Notes: generated from the sequence alone by a model not told the origin. A stretch of 64,000 bases of DNA from Spirogloea muscicola (GCA_009602725.1 WELB01000029.1:569772-633771), one strand, 5' to 3'; shown: positions 37,045 through 48,400, numbered from the stretch's first letter. A program made the numbers and translations.

Positions 37045-38154
37045 CGGCGAGCGGCCGGGCCGGACGCCGCAGGGGCTGGCGGACGCCCCCGGCGACGTGG
37101 CGGTGAGGGTTGCGGTGGGGCCGGTCGGCGAGCGCGCGGAGCGCAGGTTCGTGTTCCGGCGCATCCTGCCGGCTCCCAGCGACATCCTCGTCGTGAGGGC
37201 CGCTGCCCCGCTCTCACTCAGTGCCGGCTTCACAGCTCAGTGTGGAGTTGTTAAGTGTCAGGGCTTCAAGAAGAATTAGGGCGCTTTGGCTTTCAGGGGT
37301 CAGATACTGGCGTAGGGGCCCTGGAGCAAAGGGCACTGACTCTGAAGCTGGTCATTGTTGAGTGAACTGGAAAGTAACGTATACAAAGCCTGGGGCGTGA
37401 GCGCAATGGCACTTGGGACACTTGACAGAGTCCGGGCAGAGTCACAGTCGTCGATGTGCACCTTCCAGGGATGCACTTGGCATGGCATGGGCGATTCAAG
37501 CATAAACAGACGTTGAAGCCAGTTAATGGTCAGTCTTGGACACCCTTGGCCCTTGGGAGCGGCTCATGAGCATGTTAACAGCTGCATACGCAACCACTCG
37601 CAGGTGACACTGCCTAAGCCCATGGGCATTGTGTTTGAGGAGCAACGTGGACAGGGCGTAGGGAGCGGCTGCCGCGTGGTGGTGTCCTCCCTCATCCCCA
37701 ACTCCAAAGCGCACCGTGCGGCCCGCGTGGCACAGCTATCCCAAAGCAGGCCAAGCAAGGGATTGGCTGCACAGCGGCCTCTGCTGCACGACGCAGTCAG
37801 GCCTGGAGACGTACTCCGAGCATCATAAGTGTGAGTAACAACCACTCCTCCCTACCACCATCTAAGTAGCCTGACTCAGCTGCTTTGTATCATGTGTGAG
37901 AATCCACTCCATCTATGTGTAGTGATCACTACTGTTCAGAGTAAGCAAACACCCCTCAATGTGACCTCATGCGCTTGGGGCCTTCCAGGTCTGTGTGGCT
38001 GTGGATTTCTTCGGCATTAGACAGCCGCAGAGAATCTGGTACTTGCACAAGGTTGATGGTTGCAAGTGGGAGGAAACGATGAGAGCACTCCAGGCCAGCT
38101 CTGCTGCAGATGGCGACCTCACTCTGGTCTTGGAACGGTGGCAGACGTCCACAT
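37045..38154 (+). CDS. PDZ-like domain protein, probably plastidial (5' end in gap)
   Basis: Exon A (37045-37193) ends RRFVFRRILPAPSDILVV. Exon B (from 37604) reads TLPKPMGIVFEEQ, then GCRVVVSSLIPNSKAHRAA and VRPGDVLRA: a carboxylate-binding-like loop (PMGI in place of GLGF) followed by the V-x-PNS-A and PGD turn of plant-type PDZ domains. Exon C (37990-38154) reads VAVDFFGIRQPQRIWYLHKV, EETMRALQASSAADGD and LTLVLER before TAG. The family is seen in green plants and algae with thylakoid or stromal members; the exact role is unknown. The B-C junction is unclear: the frame meets TAA just before the apparent GTGTGA donor at 37827-37835, so either an earlier donor is used or there is a sequence error. 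The N terminus, and any transit peptide, lies in the gap. Confidence 0.6.
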
Positions 38155-38661
38155 AGTCGCTTTTAGGGCAGACATTGATTCATGTGAAGGCATTACCTTC
38201 AACACAGGGTCCCAATCCACAATCCACAATGTACATGTAGTGACCATAACTGACTTATCAAATCATCATCGCCACAGCCCCTCTTGCACATCACTGCCAT
38301 GTCCCCCTCTGTTCAGCTGTGCTTACTCCTGTGCAAACCCATTGACTGCTCCAGTGTCTCAACCAAGTTGGATAACGAGCCGTCTCCTCTCTGGAACGTG
38401 TTGCCAAACCTATATAGAAAGGTGTGGTTATATCCAGTGCATTAGATAAGCGAAAGTTATCCAGTGCACCAGATTAGAGGAAGCTCATTGTGAGATGCAA
38501 AACAGTCATGTTATTGTCAAGGTTACCACTAAGAATTTCAACTGGATTCAGCTCAGCTTGTCAATAGATCTTATTGTTCTCCTTCATGAAGGAACACAAT
38601 CAGGTCTGAGAGGGTAGTACCTTCATACCAATGCAATATGCAATGCCTTATCATGCATTTA
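38155..38661. other. Convergent intergenic region
   Basis: About 500 bases between the PDZ-like and deaminase 3' ends. No gene is seen, only short direct repeats of CAATCCACAAT (38216-38228) and of AATGCAATA near 38630-38680. Confidence 0.5.
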
Positions 38662-40638
38662 TCATCCAATGCAATAGGGAAAGGTAGAAGTTGGTCTCAC
38701 CTTGACACCAGCCATCTTTAGCAGCTTCTGTGAGGCCTTGTACTCGACTGAATGCTTTTTTGCAATTGCCTTCTTATCCTCGCTATAGACCACCTCTGCT
38801 ATGCCAGCCTGTGACCATCCTCGTTTTACAAAATCTGTCAGCTCTGCCCCACCATCAGGACAGTGCATGAACTGTACCGGCTGCCAAGAAGTTGGTTACT
38901 CAGTAATCTTAGAAAACAACACAGTGAAAGCCTGTGGATTGTGGATTGCTGCAGCTTCAAATAGGGTCTTGGATATGACGTGGAAGCAATACCTGTATAA
39001 TCAATTTGGCACAATCGTTGCAAGGGAACATGGTGACATAGAGGCGCTGTTGGAAGGAAAGGGTCACAGAGAGTGGCTCAGTAAGGACATCCATGTGCTG
39101 CTTGTCTCAGTCTGCAGACCTTGCAACAGTGTCAAGGACAACTGTGATGGCGGAGCTTGAAGGTCGATTGTGGCAGCTTCAGTCAAGTATACGAACTGCT
39201 TGGTAGCAGGGCCAACACTTGCCTGCCCTCTGGCTGATAGGAGATTCTTGTTGAGAATGGCATTGAGCTCCGCATGGCACACATATCTGCGCAATTGATA
39301 AGAATTGGAACTTCGCCCAAGTTGTGCATCCATCCTTCAAACCAACAACCTAGCTATTTCGGGCCTGCTGGCAAGGTCTTTGTCAAGCTGTTTGCTTGCT
39401 GCGATGCCAGGGACTCCAGGGTTATCTACGTCATAAGCTGACAACTCACGGGTATTTAGTCTTCAGGCAGTCCCCGTCACGTGCAAGCTGCAGCTCATCA
39501 ACACAATAGTCTGTTAATCCTAAAAGGAAGCAAAGAGGGGCCATCAGAACAAGCACCAAGCTCACAGACATGCATTCATGCTACTCTTAGGGCCAAGAGA
39601 TGTCGCACATTGAAGGTTGGAAGTCACGGTAGGTCTAGAAGTCTGGAGGCTCCAGGTCTCATATGCGTGAGATGCTCAGTGCAGGAATGGCAACAAAGCA
39701 TGTAAACACGTGCACCTTTGACCACGGGAGCTCGTTGTCATTGATGCCGCGGGGAAATCCATTGTAGCCTATACCTGCAGTCCGCTGCCAGAGATGGAGC
39801 TTGACAGTAGTCCCTTACAGAATATCACATTGTATGTTTGTAAGCACGTGATTTCCGCAAGTGAGTAACACAAACATGTCATGAGATCCTGTAGGAGGCA
39901 TGGTGGCTTACCAAGGATGACCTTGTCTTGGCTCACAATGCAGGCACCCACCTGCGCAGGACGTGCCAGGCGAGTCAAGCTATGATAATCAAATTAGAGC
40001 TGGTCAATTAGCCCAGATTGCGCCTGACGCAGCCCCATGTGACATCTGTAGTTCCGCTTCACCTGCCTGGCGGTTGGGGTCCTTGGAGCGCTGCGCCGAC
40101 AAGAACGCGACTGCCATGAAGTAGTCCTCCCAGGACAGGAACCTGCGCAACACATTGTGCAAGCCAGTGTTTAAGTGCAGCTCCAAGGAAAGCGAGCCGA
40201 TCATGCATCTGCCTGAGAACCTGCTGACGCGGCTTGGTACCACAGCTCGACGTGAGATGGCAATAAGAGGGCGCCGCTCGGCCATGGTGCCGGCAGTGCG
40301 TACCCGTCGCGCTTGCGGGGATCGTAGGGGTCAGCCTTCTCGCCACCCGCTAGGGGCGACCGATCCGGGCAGCCACAGGCAGCGCACTGCACATGGGGAC
40401 GGCCGCCACCTTCAGCGCGCTCCTCGATCAGGCTACGCATCCGGCCGCGACTGGCAGCGCCCTCCCGGGCGCGCCGGCCCGCGTGCGTCGTCGGAAGCGG
40501 GGCGCTCAGGCGGCTCTTGACCAGCTCCATGCCGGCACCAGCCTCGGCCTCGGCTTCGACTTCGGCTGCGGCCTCAAAGTCGTCGGCCTCGTCAGCGTCG
40601 CCGTCGCCGTCGCCGTCGCCGCCGCCAGGCTTGACCAT
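38662..40638 (-). CDS. Deoxycytidylate (dCMP) deaminase with a long N-terminal extension
   Basis: Zinc enzyme converting dCMP to dUMP for thymidylate synthesis. Exons on the - strand: about 40638-40315 (low-complexity leader ending [10 protein letters not shown]), about 40143-40070 ([25 protein letters not shown]), about 39955-39912 ([14 protein letters not shown]), about 39773-39720 ([20 protein letters not shown]), about 39295-39223 ([14 protein letters not shown], the HAE zinc/catalytic motif), 38993-39052 ([17 protein letters not shown], the PCxxC motif) and 38812-38662 ([21 protein letters not shown]). The catalytic set is complete. The intron with donor at 39222 is GC-AG. The leader carries an Asp/Gly/Ala-rich stretch and a short CAACGC cysteine cluster not usual in the enzyme. 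The frame is open to about 40893, so the start is uncertain; 40638 and the internal Met near 40530 are candidates. Confidence 0.87.
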
Positions 40639-40911
40639 GCCGCCGAGCCTCAGCGGGCTGTTCGGGGACACCGAGCACCGATCGCCGCCGAGCCGGCCGA
40701 GCGCCCCCGGCGGCGGCGTCCCCGGCTCTGCCGCAGAGGCAGCGCCGTTGCCGGCTCTGCGCCCGGGCGTCTGGCACGCCGCCGGCTCCTCAGCAGCGGG
40801 TCCGGCTGCTTCACCGGCGCCGAGTGCCGCCGCGACTGGCTCGGGAGGCTCGGTGCGCTCTGTGGGAACGGCGGCCGCGGCGGGTGGCGGCAAAAAGCAA
40901 CTGCCGCCAGC

Positions 40912-40912
40912 A

Positions 40913-40955
<43 letters not shown>

Positions 40956-40957
40956 CG
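40912..40957. repeat. (GGC)n tract at the deaminase 5' end
   Basis: About fifteen GGC/GCC units lie upstream of the deaminase leader on the - strand. Similar to the tracts at other 5' ends of the window. Confidence 0.9.
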
Positions 40958-41229
40958 GCGGCGGTGCACCAGTCTCCCGCCCTTTTTCAAAATAGACTTC
41001 AAATATGTGGACGGATGTCTATTTTTGGGAGCCCCTGGGATCGCCGCGATAGCCATCGTCGCATCGGACGGTCACAAGGGCCACCAGATCAGTGGGCGAT
41101 TGCGCCGGGCGGCCAACTTCGGCCAGCGAGCGATCGTCGCTCGACTGGAGGGGCCAATGCGGGCGCCACTGCTGACCGCCTCGCCTGGACCAGACAAGCT
41201 CTTCGAACGAGAAGATGAAACAGCTCTCT

Positions 41230-42720
41230 CTTACAGATAGCTCCTTGGGCAGGTTCCAACGCCGCGGAGGCTCTCAGGCCCTGCTGTTCTCGAGTGTGCC
41301 GTGTGCTTCAGAGCTTTGGCCCCTTCGACTTTGGTCATTCTTTTCTCTTGGCTGGGCCTCTCAAAGCCATCGCCCTCTACTCGTAAGTACTGAGTGGTCC
41401 ATCCTCCCCCGTTCTGCCATAGCCTCTTCAGGCCCCGTTGTCGCTGCTTAGCTCGTAGTTTGGCCCCTTCGAACCTTGTCAATTCTTTTCGGGCTGGCTT
41501 CTCACAGCCCTTGCCCCCATTGGGTGAGCCTTTCTACTGGGTCCATTCCTTTGGGCTGGCCACTCACAGCCACCAGTCAATCTGGATGCGCTTTCTCTAC
41601 TGGAAGCGTATATTCTTCGTACAGAACGCGACTCTCCAACTTCCTTTCAGCGCTCCCTGGCACATGCCTTGCATCTACGCGGCTGGGCGTGCCCTGACTG
41701 CCGCCTCCAATTCTAGGCGGGGCAACTTGGCTTTATGCGGGGCGACTCCCTCGCATGCGCCTGTCCATATCACTCCAGCGGTCCATCGCCAACGACGTGC
41801 TGGCCGTGCTTTGGCTGCAGCCTCTGGCTTTCGTCAAGGGACTGCTTTCCGGCGGCTATCTTTCTGACTTGCTGCTACTAAGTAGAGGTTACCAAGTGAT
41901 CATCCTACATGGTCCTTGCTTGATTATGGCTCTCTCTGGCACCTTCGTACTTTGCTCATTCTTTTTTCTGGGCTGGCCTCTCACAGCCATCGCCCTCTAC
42001 TGGAAGCGTCATTCTTCGATTAAGGAAGAAGGACGCTTCAATCTTGGAAGAAGGACGCTTCCAAGAGAGGGCGGTGGCTGTGAGAGGCCAGCCCAGAAAA
42101 AAGATGAACAAACTTTGAAGGGGCCAGGGAAAGCGCTAAAGCACACAGGGAATCAAGCAGCCACTCAGTAACCACTGTTGAGCAGCCGCAGGTCGGGAAA
42201 AGTGGTCTCCGGGTAGCGGGTCCCCTCCCAGGGTCAGAGGCAGCAGCTGATGCACGACCGGAAGCAGATGCAGCGCGCGTGCCATGGACCTCTGCAGCGA
42301 GACGGACAGGCGCATGGAATACACCTGCGCAAGCGAGCCTGCTCAAGTGTAACACGCATGCTCTGCTTCCCATGGTACCTGCGGGTGATAGTGCTGCGCG
42401 AGAGCTGGTGCAGCAGCGCGAGCCACCGAGCGCCAAACGCCCCGTGAGTGTCGATGGCGAGCGGAAAGAAGTCGTCCTCCCGCAGGCGGTCCGCATACTT
42501 CGGTCCTTGGCCCGGGCGTCGCCCATCACGGCATGCGGAGGGCACTCCTTTCTCAGACCTGCGGCTGCTTAGCAGGAGTTACTGAGTGCTTCGTAGCTGC
42601 CTACTTTCCTTCTGTGCTTGTTTTCATTAGTGCTTCCCCTGGCCCCTTCTTGTACTTTGTTCAGTCTTTTTTGGGCTCGCTTTTCCCAGCCCCTATCCTC
42701 GATGGGCGATCGGAACTGAG
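41230..42720. mobile_element. Cluster of 5'-truncated retroelement fragments, likely LINE-type
   Basis: Several copies of one repeat lie here in both orientations. The shared 3' block reads GGCCCCTTCGAACTTTG, CATTCTTTTTTGGGCTGGC, CTCTCACAGCCATCGCCCTC; copies begin near 41318, 41455, 41540, 41940 (+), 42126 (-) and 42640 (+). Longer copies keep a degraded coding end with the peptide-like block MRLSxSLQRS (41755 on +, 42310 on -) followed by RAGRALAAASGFRQG, and one - strand stretch (about 42500-42440) reads EDDFFPLAIDTHG, as in the C-terminal part of plant and algal reverse-transcriptase ORFs. GGGCTG and CAGCCC can pair as a hairpin close to the 3' end, a feature of several LINE families. No whole copy is present. 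Family assignment is inference. Confidence 0.6.
41938..42126. repeat. Inverted pair of repeat copies with about 73-base arms
   Basis: The left arm (41938-42010) contains CTGGGCTGGCCTCTCACAGCC and CTACTGGAAGCGTC; the right arm (42053-42126) contains the reverse complement with few changes (GACGCTTCCAAGAGAGGG, GGCTGTGAGAGGCCAGCCCA). The spacer of about 42 bases holds two copies of GAAGAAGGACGCTTC. The sequence can fold into a long hairpin. Confidence 0.85.
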
Positions 42721-43390
42721 ATAAGAAAGTGAGAGACTCTTCCAGTAGAGCGCGCGACGGCGGATAGAAAGAAAGGGCTAAAAGGGCGTCAGTGTGCGAG
42801 CTGGCGGCGAGAGCCCATCGACGGCCGAGAGCGGGGCAGCAGTTGGATCGGACGGCGGTAAGGGCCACACCGTGGCTCCCATTTTCCGTGGCCCTATGCT
42901 CCGGGAGGCGATTTCTGGGAACAGACAGCGGCGCGCAAATCTGGGCAGCTTTCCCCCCGGGGCCCTGTGGCGGCGCCACGTGGCTAGCCCCCCAGGCGTC
43001 TCGTCTGGAAGGCTCCCGAGGAAGGGGGGGAGCGCTGGCTCCCCCCCTCCTCTCTCCCCCCTCTCCGCCGGTACGGGGATGGCTGACCAGAAGCCTCTCC
43101 TTTTCCCTCCCCCCCTCCTCCCCAGCTGCCGTGTTCCCGTGGAGCACCCCCCCCCTCCGCCATTCCCCGGACGTACATGAGGCCCCCTCCGCCTGCAGGA
43201 CCTGCTCAGTCTTCCCTCCCGCCTGCCCCCTCCTCCGCAGCCGCGGCAGCGCCGCCGCAGCCTCTGGGCTCCCTGTTGCCTTTCCTCTCTGTGCCCTTAG
43301 CGCCAGTTACCACTGCACTCGGAGGCCCGTCTTGGCCGAGCTGCAGGCCGTCGCCGGCACCGCTACCGGCTGTTGCCTTGTCCGGCAGCG
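42721..43390. other. GC-rich promoter region of VIPP1
   Basis: GC-rich with many C-runs (43020-43200). No separate gene is supported; the open frames here are composition-driven. It probably contains the VIPP1 promoter and 5' UTR. Confidence 0.5.
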
Positions 43391-45661
43391 ATGGCCCTGG
43401 CTGTCGTGTCCTCGGTAGCTGCTGGCGGGTCCTCTCTTGCGGCAGCTCCAGCCACAAGAGGCGCGGCCTCGTCTGGACTCCGTGAGGGGCTCCGCTCCCC
43501 TACAGCCCTCGGGCGGCTGGCGAACACGCAGGCGTCCGGCGGAGGAGTGGCCCGAGTCCATTGCGAGGCAAAGGCCGCATTAGCTGCAAGCTACAGAGGC
43601 CGGAGCAGGTCAGGGCTTCTCCTGCACAGCACAGTTGCCTATGTGCATACGCATGCGATAAATTAGGCTGGACAGCTGACACTGCTAGAGGGGCCAAAGC
43701 AGTTGCTGTTGTCATACAGCTTTGCTTACAAAAATCAAGAATGTTTGATCCTGGTGGTTTACCAAATCCTGAGCATCTGTATCGGAGTATAGCTGGCACT
43801 CCTGTCCTCAAGAGCTTGCCCGGGGAAGCACTTCATTTGCCCCACTGCACTCAACAGGCATCGTGTTTGACACCTAGAAACTTGCAATCAACTCTCTGAG
43901 CTTCCTTGACCTGCAGGCTCGGCCCACAAGTTGCTGTCGGCTCAAGGGGTCTGTTTCTCGAGGGCACTGGCTTGGAGAGTCTGGCTACCCGGACAGATCA
44001 AGTACGTTAGTTGCATGCGCTGAAATCAGCAGTCATAGACACGTCTTCTAGGATCCTGCAGCTGTATCATATGACAAGGTCAGCTGTAGCTGGAGAATAC
44101 TCCTGTGTGAGGATATTCTATGATCAGTCACTCTACTTTGGGCAGTGGCTTATTTAAGGTTGCTTCCTTTTGGAACAGGCTATTGGCTTGCAAGCAGCAC
44201 GAGGTGGAGCTCTGAGCGTGGAGATGAACATCTTCTCGCGGGTTGTGCGCATTGTCCGTGTAAGCACCTCTTATCTCTCCATAGGCAATCATATACAAAT
44301 TTCCACTGTACACAACCGATATGACCACTGTACACAATTCTTATTGAGCAAATAAGAGCAAACAATTGTTCAACCTGCCTATTCGCCAATCTGTCTCAGG
44401 AGACTGATACACATTGACCCACTGATCAACTTCACAGGCCACAGTGGAAGGATTTGTGGGACGCAATGAAGACCCGGAGAAGCTTCTTGAGCAGGCGTCG
44501 ATTGAAATGACAAACGATGTTGCCAAGCTCAGGCAAACTCTAGGCCAGGTGCAGATACAGTTGCTGTTGAGTGCTATATGTGTTGATCGCCATATCCTGG
44601 CATGCCATGCTGTGCATCAGTCAGCCAAATGTGTATATCTGTAGACCACTACATTCCGGTTGACACGTGCAGTCTTTCTGCTCGGTGCAGGTGATGGCTT
44701 CCAAGTCGATGATTGAGAGGCGCTACAATGCTGCTCAAGCTGCTAGTGATGAGTGGTACAGAAAGGCGAGGAAGGCCCTGGAAGTTGGGGAAGAGGGGCT
44801 CGCAAGAGAGGCTCTAAAACGCCGTAAGACCTTTGAGGTGAGCTGCAGACTGTAGGTGAACTTGCATCGAAGACGTGTGCTAAGTCAGGAGCTGATGTAC
44901 TTGCCGCTTTGCTGGGGTTGAATTTGCATGTTTCTTTTACCATCGCAAACAAGCGCCTCAGGCTTCGATAAATGTTGTAACCTCAATTTTGGCTTACTTT
45001 CATTTGCAGGAGTCAGCAGCTTCGCTGAAATTGCAACTTGATCAGCAACGGACTGTGGCTGACAAAATTCAGTCCAGCACGCGGGCTTTGGAAGCCAAGG
45101 TGACCGAGGCACGCTCTAAGAAGGACATACTGAAAGCTCGCGCCCAGTCAGCAAAGACGTCCAAGTTCATTGGCGAAGTTCTTGGCTCAGTTGATACATC
45201 TAGTGCACTTGCTGCTTACCAGGTTAGTGTCCTTTTGTCGCTGCGCATTTCCAGCCAATGCCTGTGATTTGGCTTGCCAGTATTATCCCTGCCTGTTTCA
45301 CACACATTATCTATGAGTTTCCTAGTGGTTTGCTATCTGACATCTAGTCAGTTGAATTTGCAACGTCCACTGGAGCATACAAATAGGGATCTGCAGACTT
45401 GCTAGGTACGGCTAGTCTTCTTGACACTCTGTCTGTTTGGGCTCGACAGCGTATGGAGGAGAAGGTGGAGCGGTTGGAGGCAGAGGCAGATTCCTTGACG
45501 CAGGTTGCCAGTGACGACCTCCAAACTAGGTTTGCCATGCTGGAGGCCGACAGCGTTGATGATGACCTTGCTGCCCTAAAGCGGGAAGTTGGTCCGACTC
45601 AGGCCCGGATAGAATTGCCTCCTTGGGAAGAGAGGACGACAAGATCTGTTAAGGTGTACTA
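43391..45661 (+). CDS. VIPP1: VIPP1 / IM30 plastid membrane-remodelling protein (PspA family)
   Basis: ESCRT-III-like protein that assembles into rings and rods and maintains thylakoid and inner-envelope membranes. Exon 1 (43391 to about 43604, from [13 protein letters not shown]) is a Ser/Ala/Arg-rich transit peptide. Exon 2 (about 44180-44260) gives [12 protein letters not shown], the amphipathic helix alpha-0 of PspA proteins. Exon 3 (about 44439-44549) has [17 protein letters not shown], exon 4 (44692-44837) [20 protein letters not shown], exon 5 (45010-45222) a long coiled coil ending [20 protein letters not shown], and exon 6 (45451 to about 45653) [15 protein letters not shown] and [15 protein letters not shown] possible extra exon lies at 43919-43990. 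Exon 6 ends either at TAG 45659 or at a GTGTAC donor, so whether the plant-type C-terminal extension is present is unresolved. Confidence 0.9.
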
Positions 45662-46856
45662 GGGTTGCTACTTAGAGCCAATTCACATTTTATTCTTCTC
45701 ACCATCAGAAGCTGCCACCCTACCCGGCACTCTTATTATGCCTGATTGGCTGACTTCTTCTGTAGCAAGGCTGCTTAGGAAGGACCCGTGCACATTGCCT
45801 TGTGAAGATGCACCATTTGGGACCTAGCATTGTAAATACTGTTGTTGCACAAGTTGCAAATTGGCATTGCTCGGGAACAGCTTGCGAGTTTTGTATACAT
45901 GAAAGGCAAGGGACATACAGTGTTCTGCGATGTTGGATCAATGACAATCCGTTCTCGCCATGAGCTTTCGTGTGATGAGCTGATCGATACCTCGTACCAT
46001 CCCACTGTGAACTCCAATTGTACAGTTAGTGGGTGTCAAATTGAAAGTACATATCCACCTACATCAGCAATTTTGCAGTGAGTGTGGCTGTGAACAGTCA
46101 TTCTCACCCCTTATAGACGCAAAGCAGACTCTGACACGCTGCAGGTAGCATTAATGAAGCTTTCTCTGACTGGATGGAATCACATTCATACCAGCAAATA
46201 CAGCTGCCACTGAAGCACTGAATGTGTAAGATACAGAATAGAGATCACCATAGACAATGATCAGCTTATGGAAGGCAACACAACTGCAAATTGAAAGTTT
46301 CAGAAAAGCCATCTGAGCTGCATATGATGAAACCATCTGCGAATGCCAAGCCAAATAAAGAAGGAAACAAATAAATGGAATAAATGGTCAGTGCCTCAGC
46401 TAGATTTACAGCTAGGAACCTCTGCTTGAAAGACCTATGAATGAAAGAATGTTGATAAGATGTGTACATTGTGTCACCGCAAGCTGACCTGAAGAAAGCA
46501 GGGGAAGAGAAGGCCCAGCTTTCATGCACTGCTGCTTGTCCTATTTTGTCCTAGCTAGCACCTTGTACATACAGCGCATGAGCTGCATCGGACATGCAGA
46601 GGCTCGCCAGCTGCCTCGCACCTCTCTATCCTCACAAATTAGTCAAAGAAAGAGTGCTGTGGTCTAGAAGCTGCTGCATCAGCTGGCGCAGAGGAAGCTC
46701 AACTGGAATAGCTCATCTCCACCCAATCCTCCTGACTGGAGGAAATGGCTCTTCCAAAGTTATTGCGGCAATCAGATGGGTAAGCCTCTCAAGCTCTATG
46801 TGTGCACATTTGCACACAGAGAGCACGTTTGGCGCTGCTCTATATCCTCTCAAAGC
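45662..46856. other. Convergent intergenic region
   Basis: About 1.2 kb between VIPP1 and the EXORDIUM-like gene. No gene recognised. If VIPP1 continues after exon 6, its last exon would be here. Confidence 0.45.
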
Positions 46857-48400
46857 TTAGGAGAGGAGCTGGCCGCCCGAGCAGGCATTGATGGCGCCAC
46901 TCCAGAGGTGCTGGACCAGAAACTTGGATCCCGTGACGCCAACAACATTGTAGTTCCTGCCGGCGCTGTCCGAGCTGAGCTGCCCAGGGCTCCCAGAGTA
47001 TGCGCCAGGGCCATACACTCCCTCGCAGACATCAGCAATCTCCTGAACGTTGTGTAACACAGAGAACGTCGGATCAAAGTGGGCGCAGATAACAATACAA
47101 GCAAGATAAGGCTTCTCATAAAGCCCATCGCCCAGGCAGCAGAGGGCCAAAGCGGGCTGGCACAGAGCAGGCTATGAGTAATCACAAAAGCAGGACTTGA
47201 GCCCAATCATCCGAAGACCCCAGCGACCACACCTGAGGGTATGTGGGATCCCCAGAGAACCAGCCATTGAGGAAGGGATCCGTGGAGCCTTCGGCAATCT
47301 CGTGGGCGAGCGTGGAAATGAGGGCGTCAAGGCCGAGGTTGCCATTGGGCGGCTTGGCGAGGTTGTAGTGTGCGGCAGCCGACGGCGGGACATAGGATGG
47401 CAAAGCGTAAGGGAACCCGCAGAACCCGGGGCACTGAGTCGCCGGGTTGCCAACCCATGCATACGGCAGCTGGAGGCCGGCCGGCATGGTGAGCGCCGGG
47501 AGCAGGAAGTCGTGGAAGCCGCAGGCGGTGAAGCAGAAGTCCTGCTGCTGGATCTCCGGCGACGTGAGCAGCAGGAAGAAGGCGTACGGCTCCGCCGCAA
47601 GGGGCCCGCCATAGCCTGCGCCGAACGTGGCCACGCACATGTCAGGATCACGCCCACTGGAAGAATTTACAGTATGCACAAGCTCGTGGAGCCAGTGGTG
47701 TCAGCTATCCTGGGATTAATAGTGGGGGGCAGTGCGCGCACCTTGGAGGGCCGAGCGGACGAGGTACTGCGTCGAGTTGCGGGTGAGCGTCGCGCCAAAC
47801 GGCAGGCCGGGGAAGGAGTACTCGGCGGCCAGCGTAATGTTGCTGGCCACTGGCTGGCCGAGCCGGTCGGTGTACTGGCGCGTCGTCCGCCACCAGTCTG
47901 CGACTGTGAGCTGCACGCATCGGCCAGCGACACGACTTCCATCAGGCTTCACAGTGCACGGGCGGCGCTTCCGTTGTCAACGTGACTTGCTCGCCAGTGT
48001 CAAGCCGCACCCGCACCGAGCTGCGGGGGCCTTGCCATGGATGCGACCTGACAGCCAGCAGCGCACAGCGGCGGCCAGCTGACGGCTGCAGCAGCGACTA
48101 TCTGCCATGCGGAGGCCCGCCCCCATGAGGCATTGCCGTCGGCTGTGGGACAGCCCTGACGGCGCGAGTGGCTTCGCACCTGGGCTGGCGTAGCAGCGGC
48201 GGCGACGGCGGCGGCGGCGGCGGGGGGGGGGCCGGCGCCGAGCGAGGCGAGGAAGAGGCGCACGACGGCCTGGTCGGCGGGCGCCCAGGCGCCGTACCAG
48301 AGCACGGCGAGGCGGACGGCGCCGGACAGCACGGGGCCGACGTGGTACGACGGCGCGTACGACACCGGCGGCGGCATGCCGCCGCCGGCGCCGCCGGCGG
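46857..48400 (-). CDS. EXORDIUM / phosphate-induced (Phi-1) family secreted protein (5' end in gap)
   Basis: Apoplastic family known from plants, where EXO and EXL proteins link brassinosteroid and sugar status to growth. Exons on the - strand: from the gap at 48400 to about 48230 (SYHVGPVLSGAVRLAVLWYG, the opening GGPVM-G-i-WYG block), a middle exon to about 47740 (VQLTVADWWRTTRQYTDRLG, then ATLTRNSTQYLVRSAL), about 47658-47234 (FCFTACGFHDFLLP, YAWVGNPATQCPGFCGFPYA, STLAHEIAEGSTDPFLNGWF) and a last exon to 46857 (EIADVCEGVYGPGAYSG, GVTGSKFLVQHLWS). The WVGN-TQCPG-C and HE-AG-TDPF-NG-F motifs are diagnostic. The signal peptide should lie in the gap and is not seen. The intron between the first two exons is not resolved. 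Confidence 0.87.

Noticed and set aside
42780-43390. A separate gene upstream of VIPP1
   Set aside because: Frames are Pro/Ser/Gly-rich and composition-driven, without splice-supported conserved motifs.
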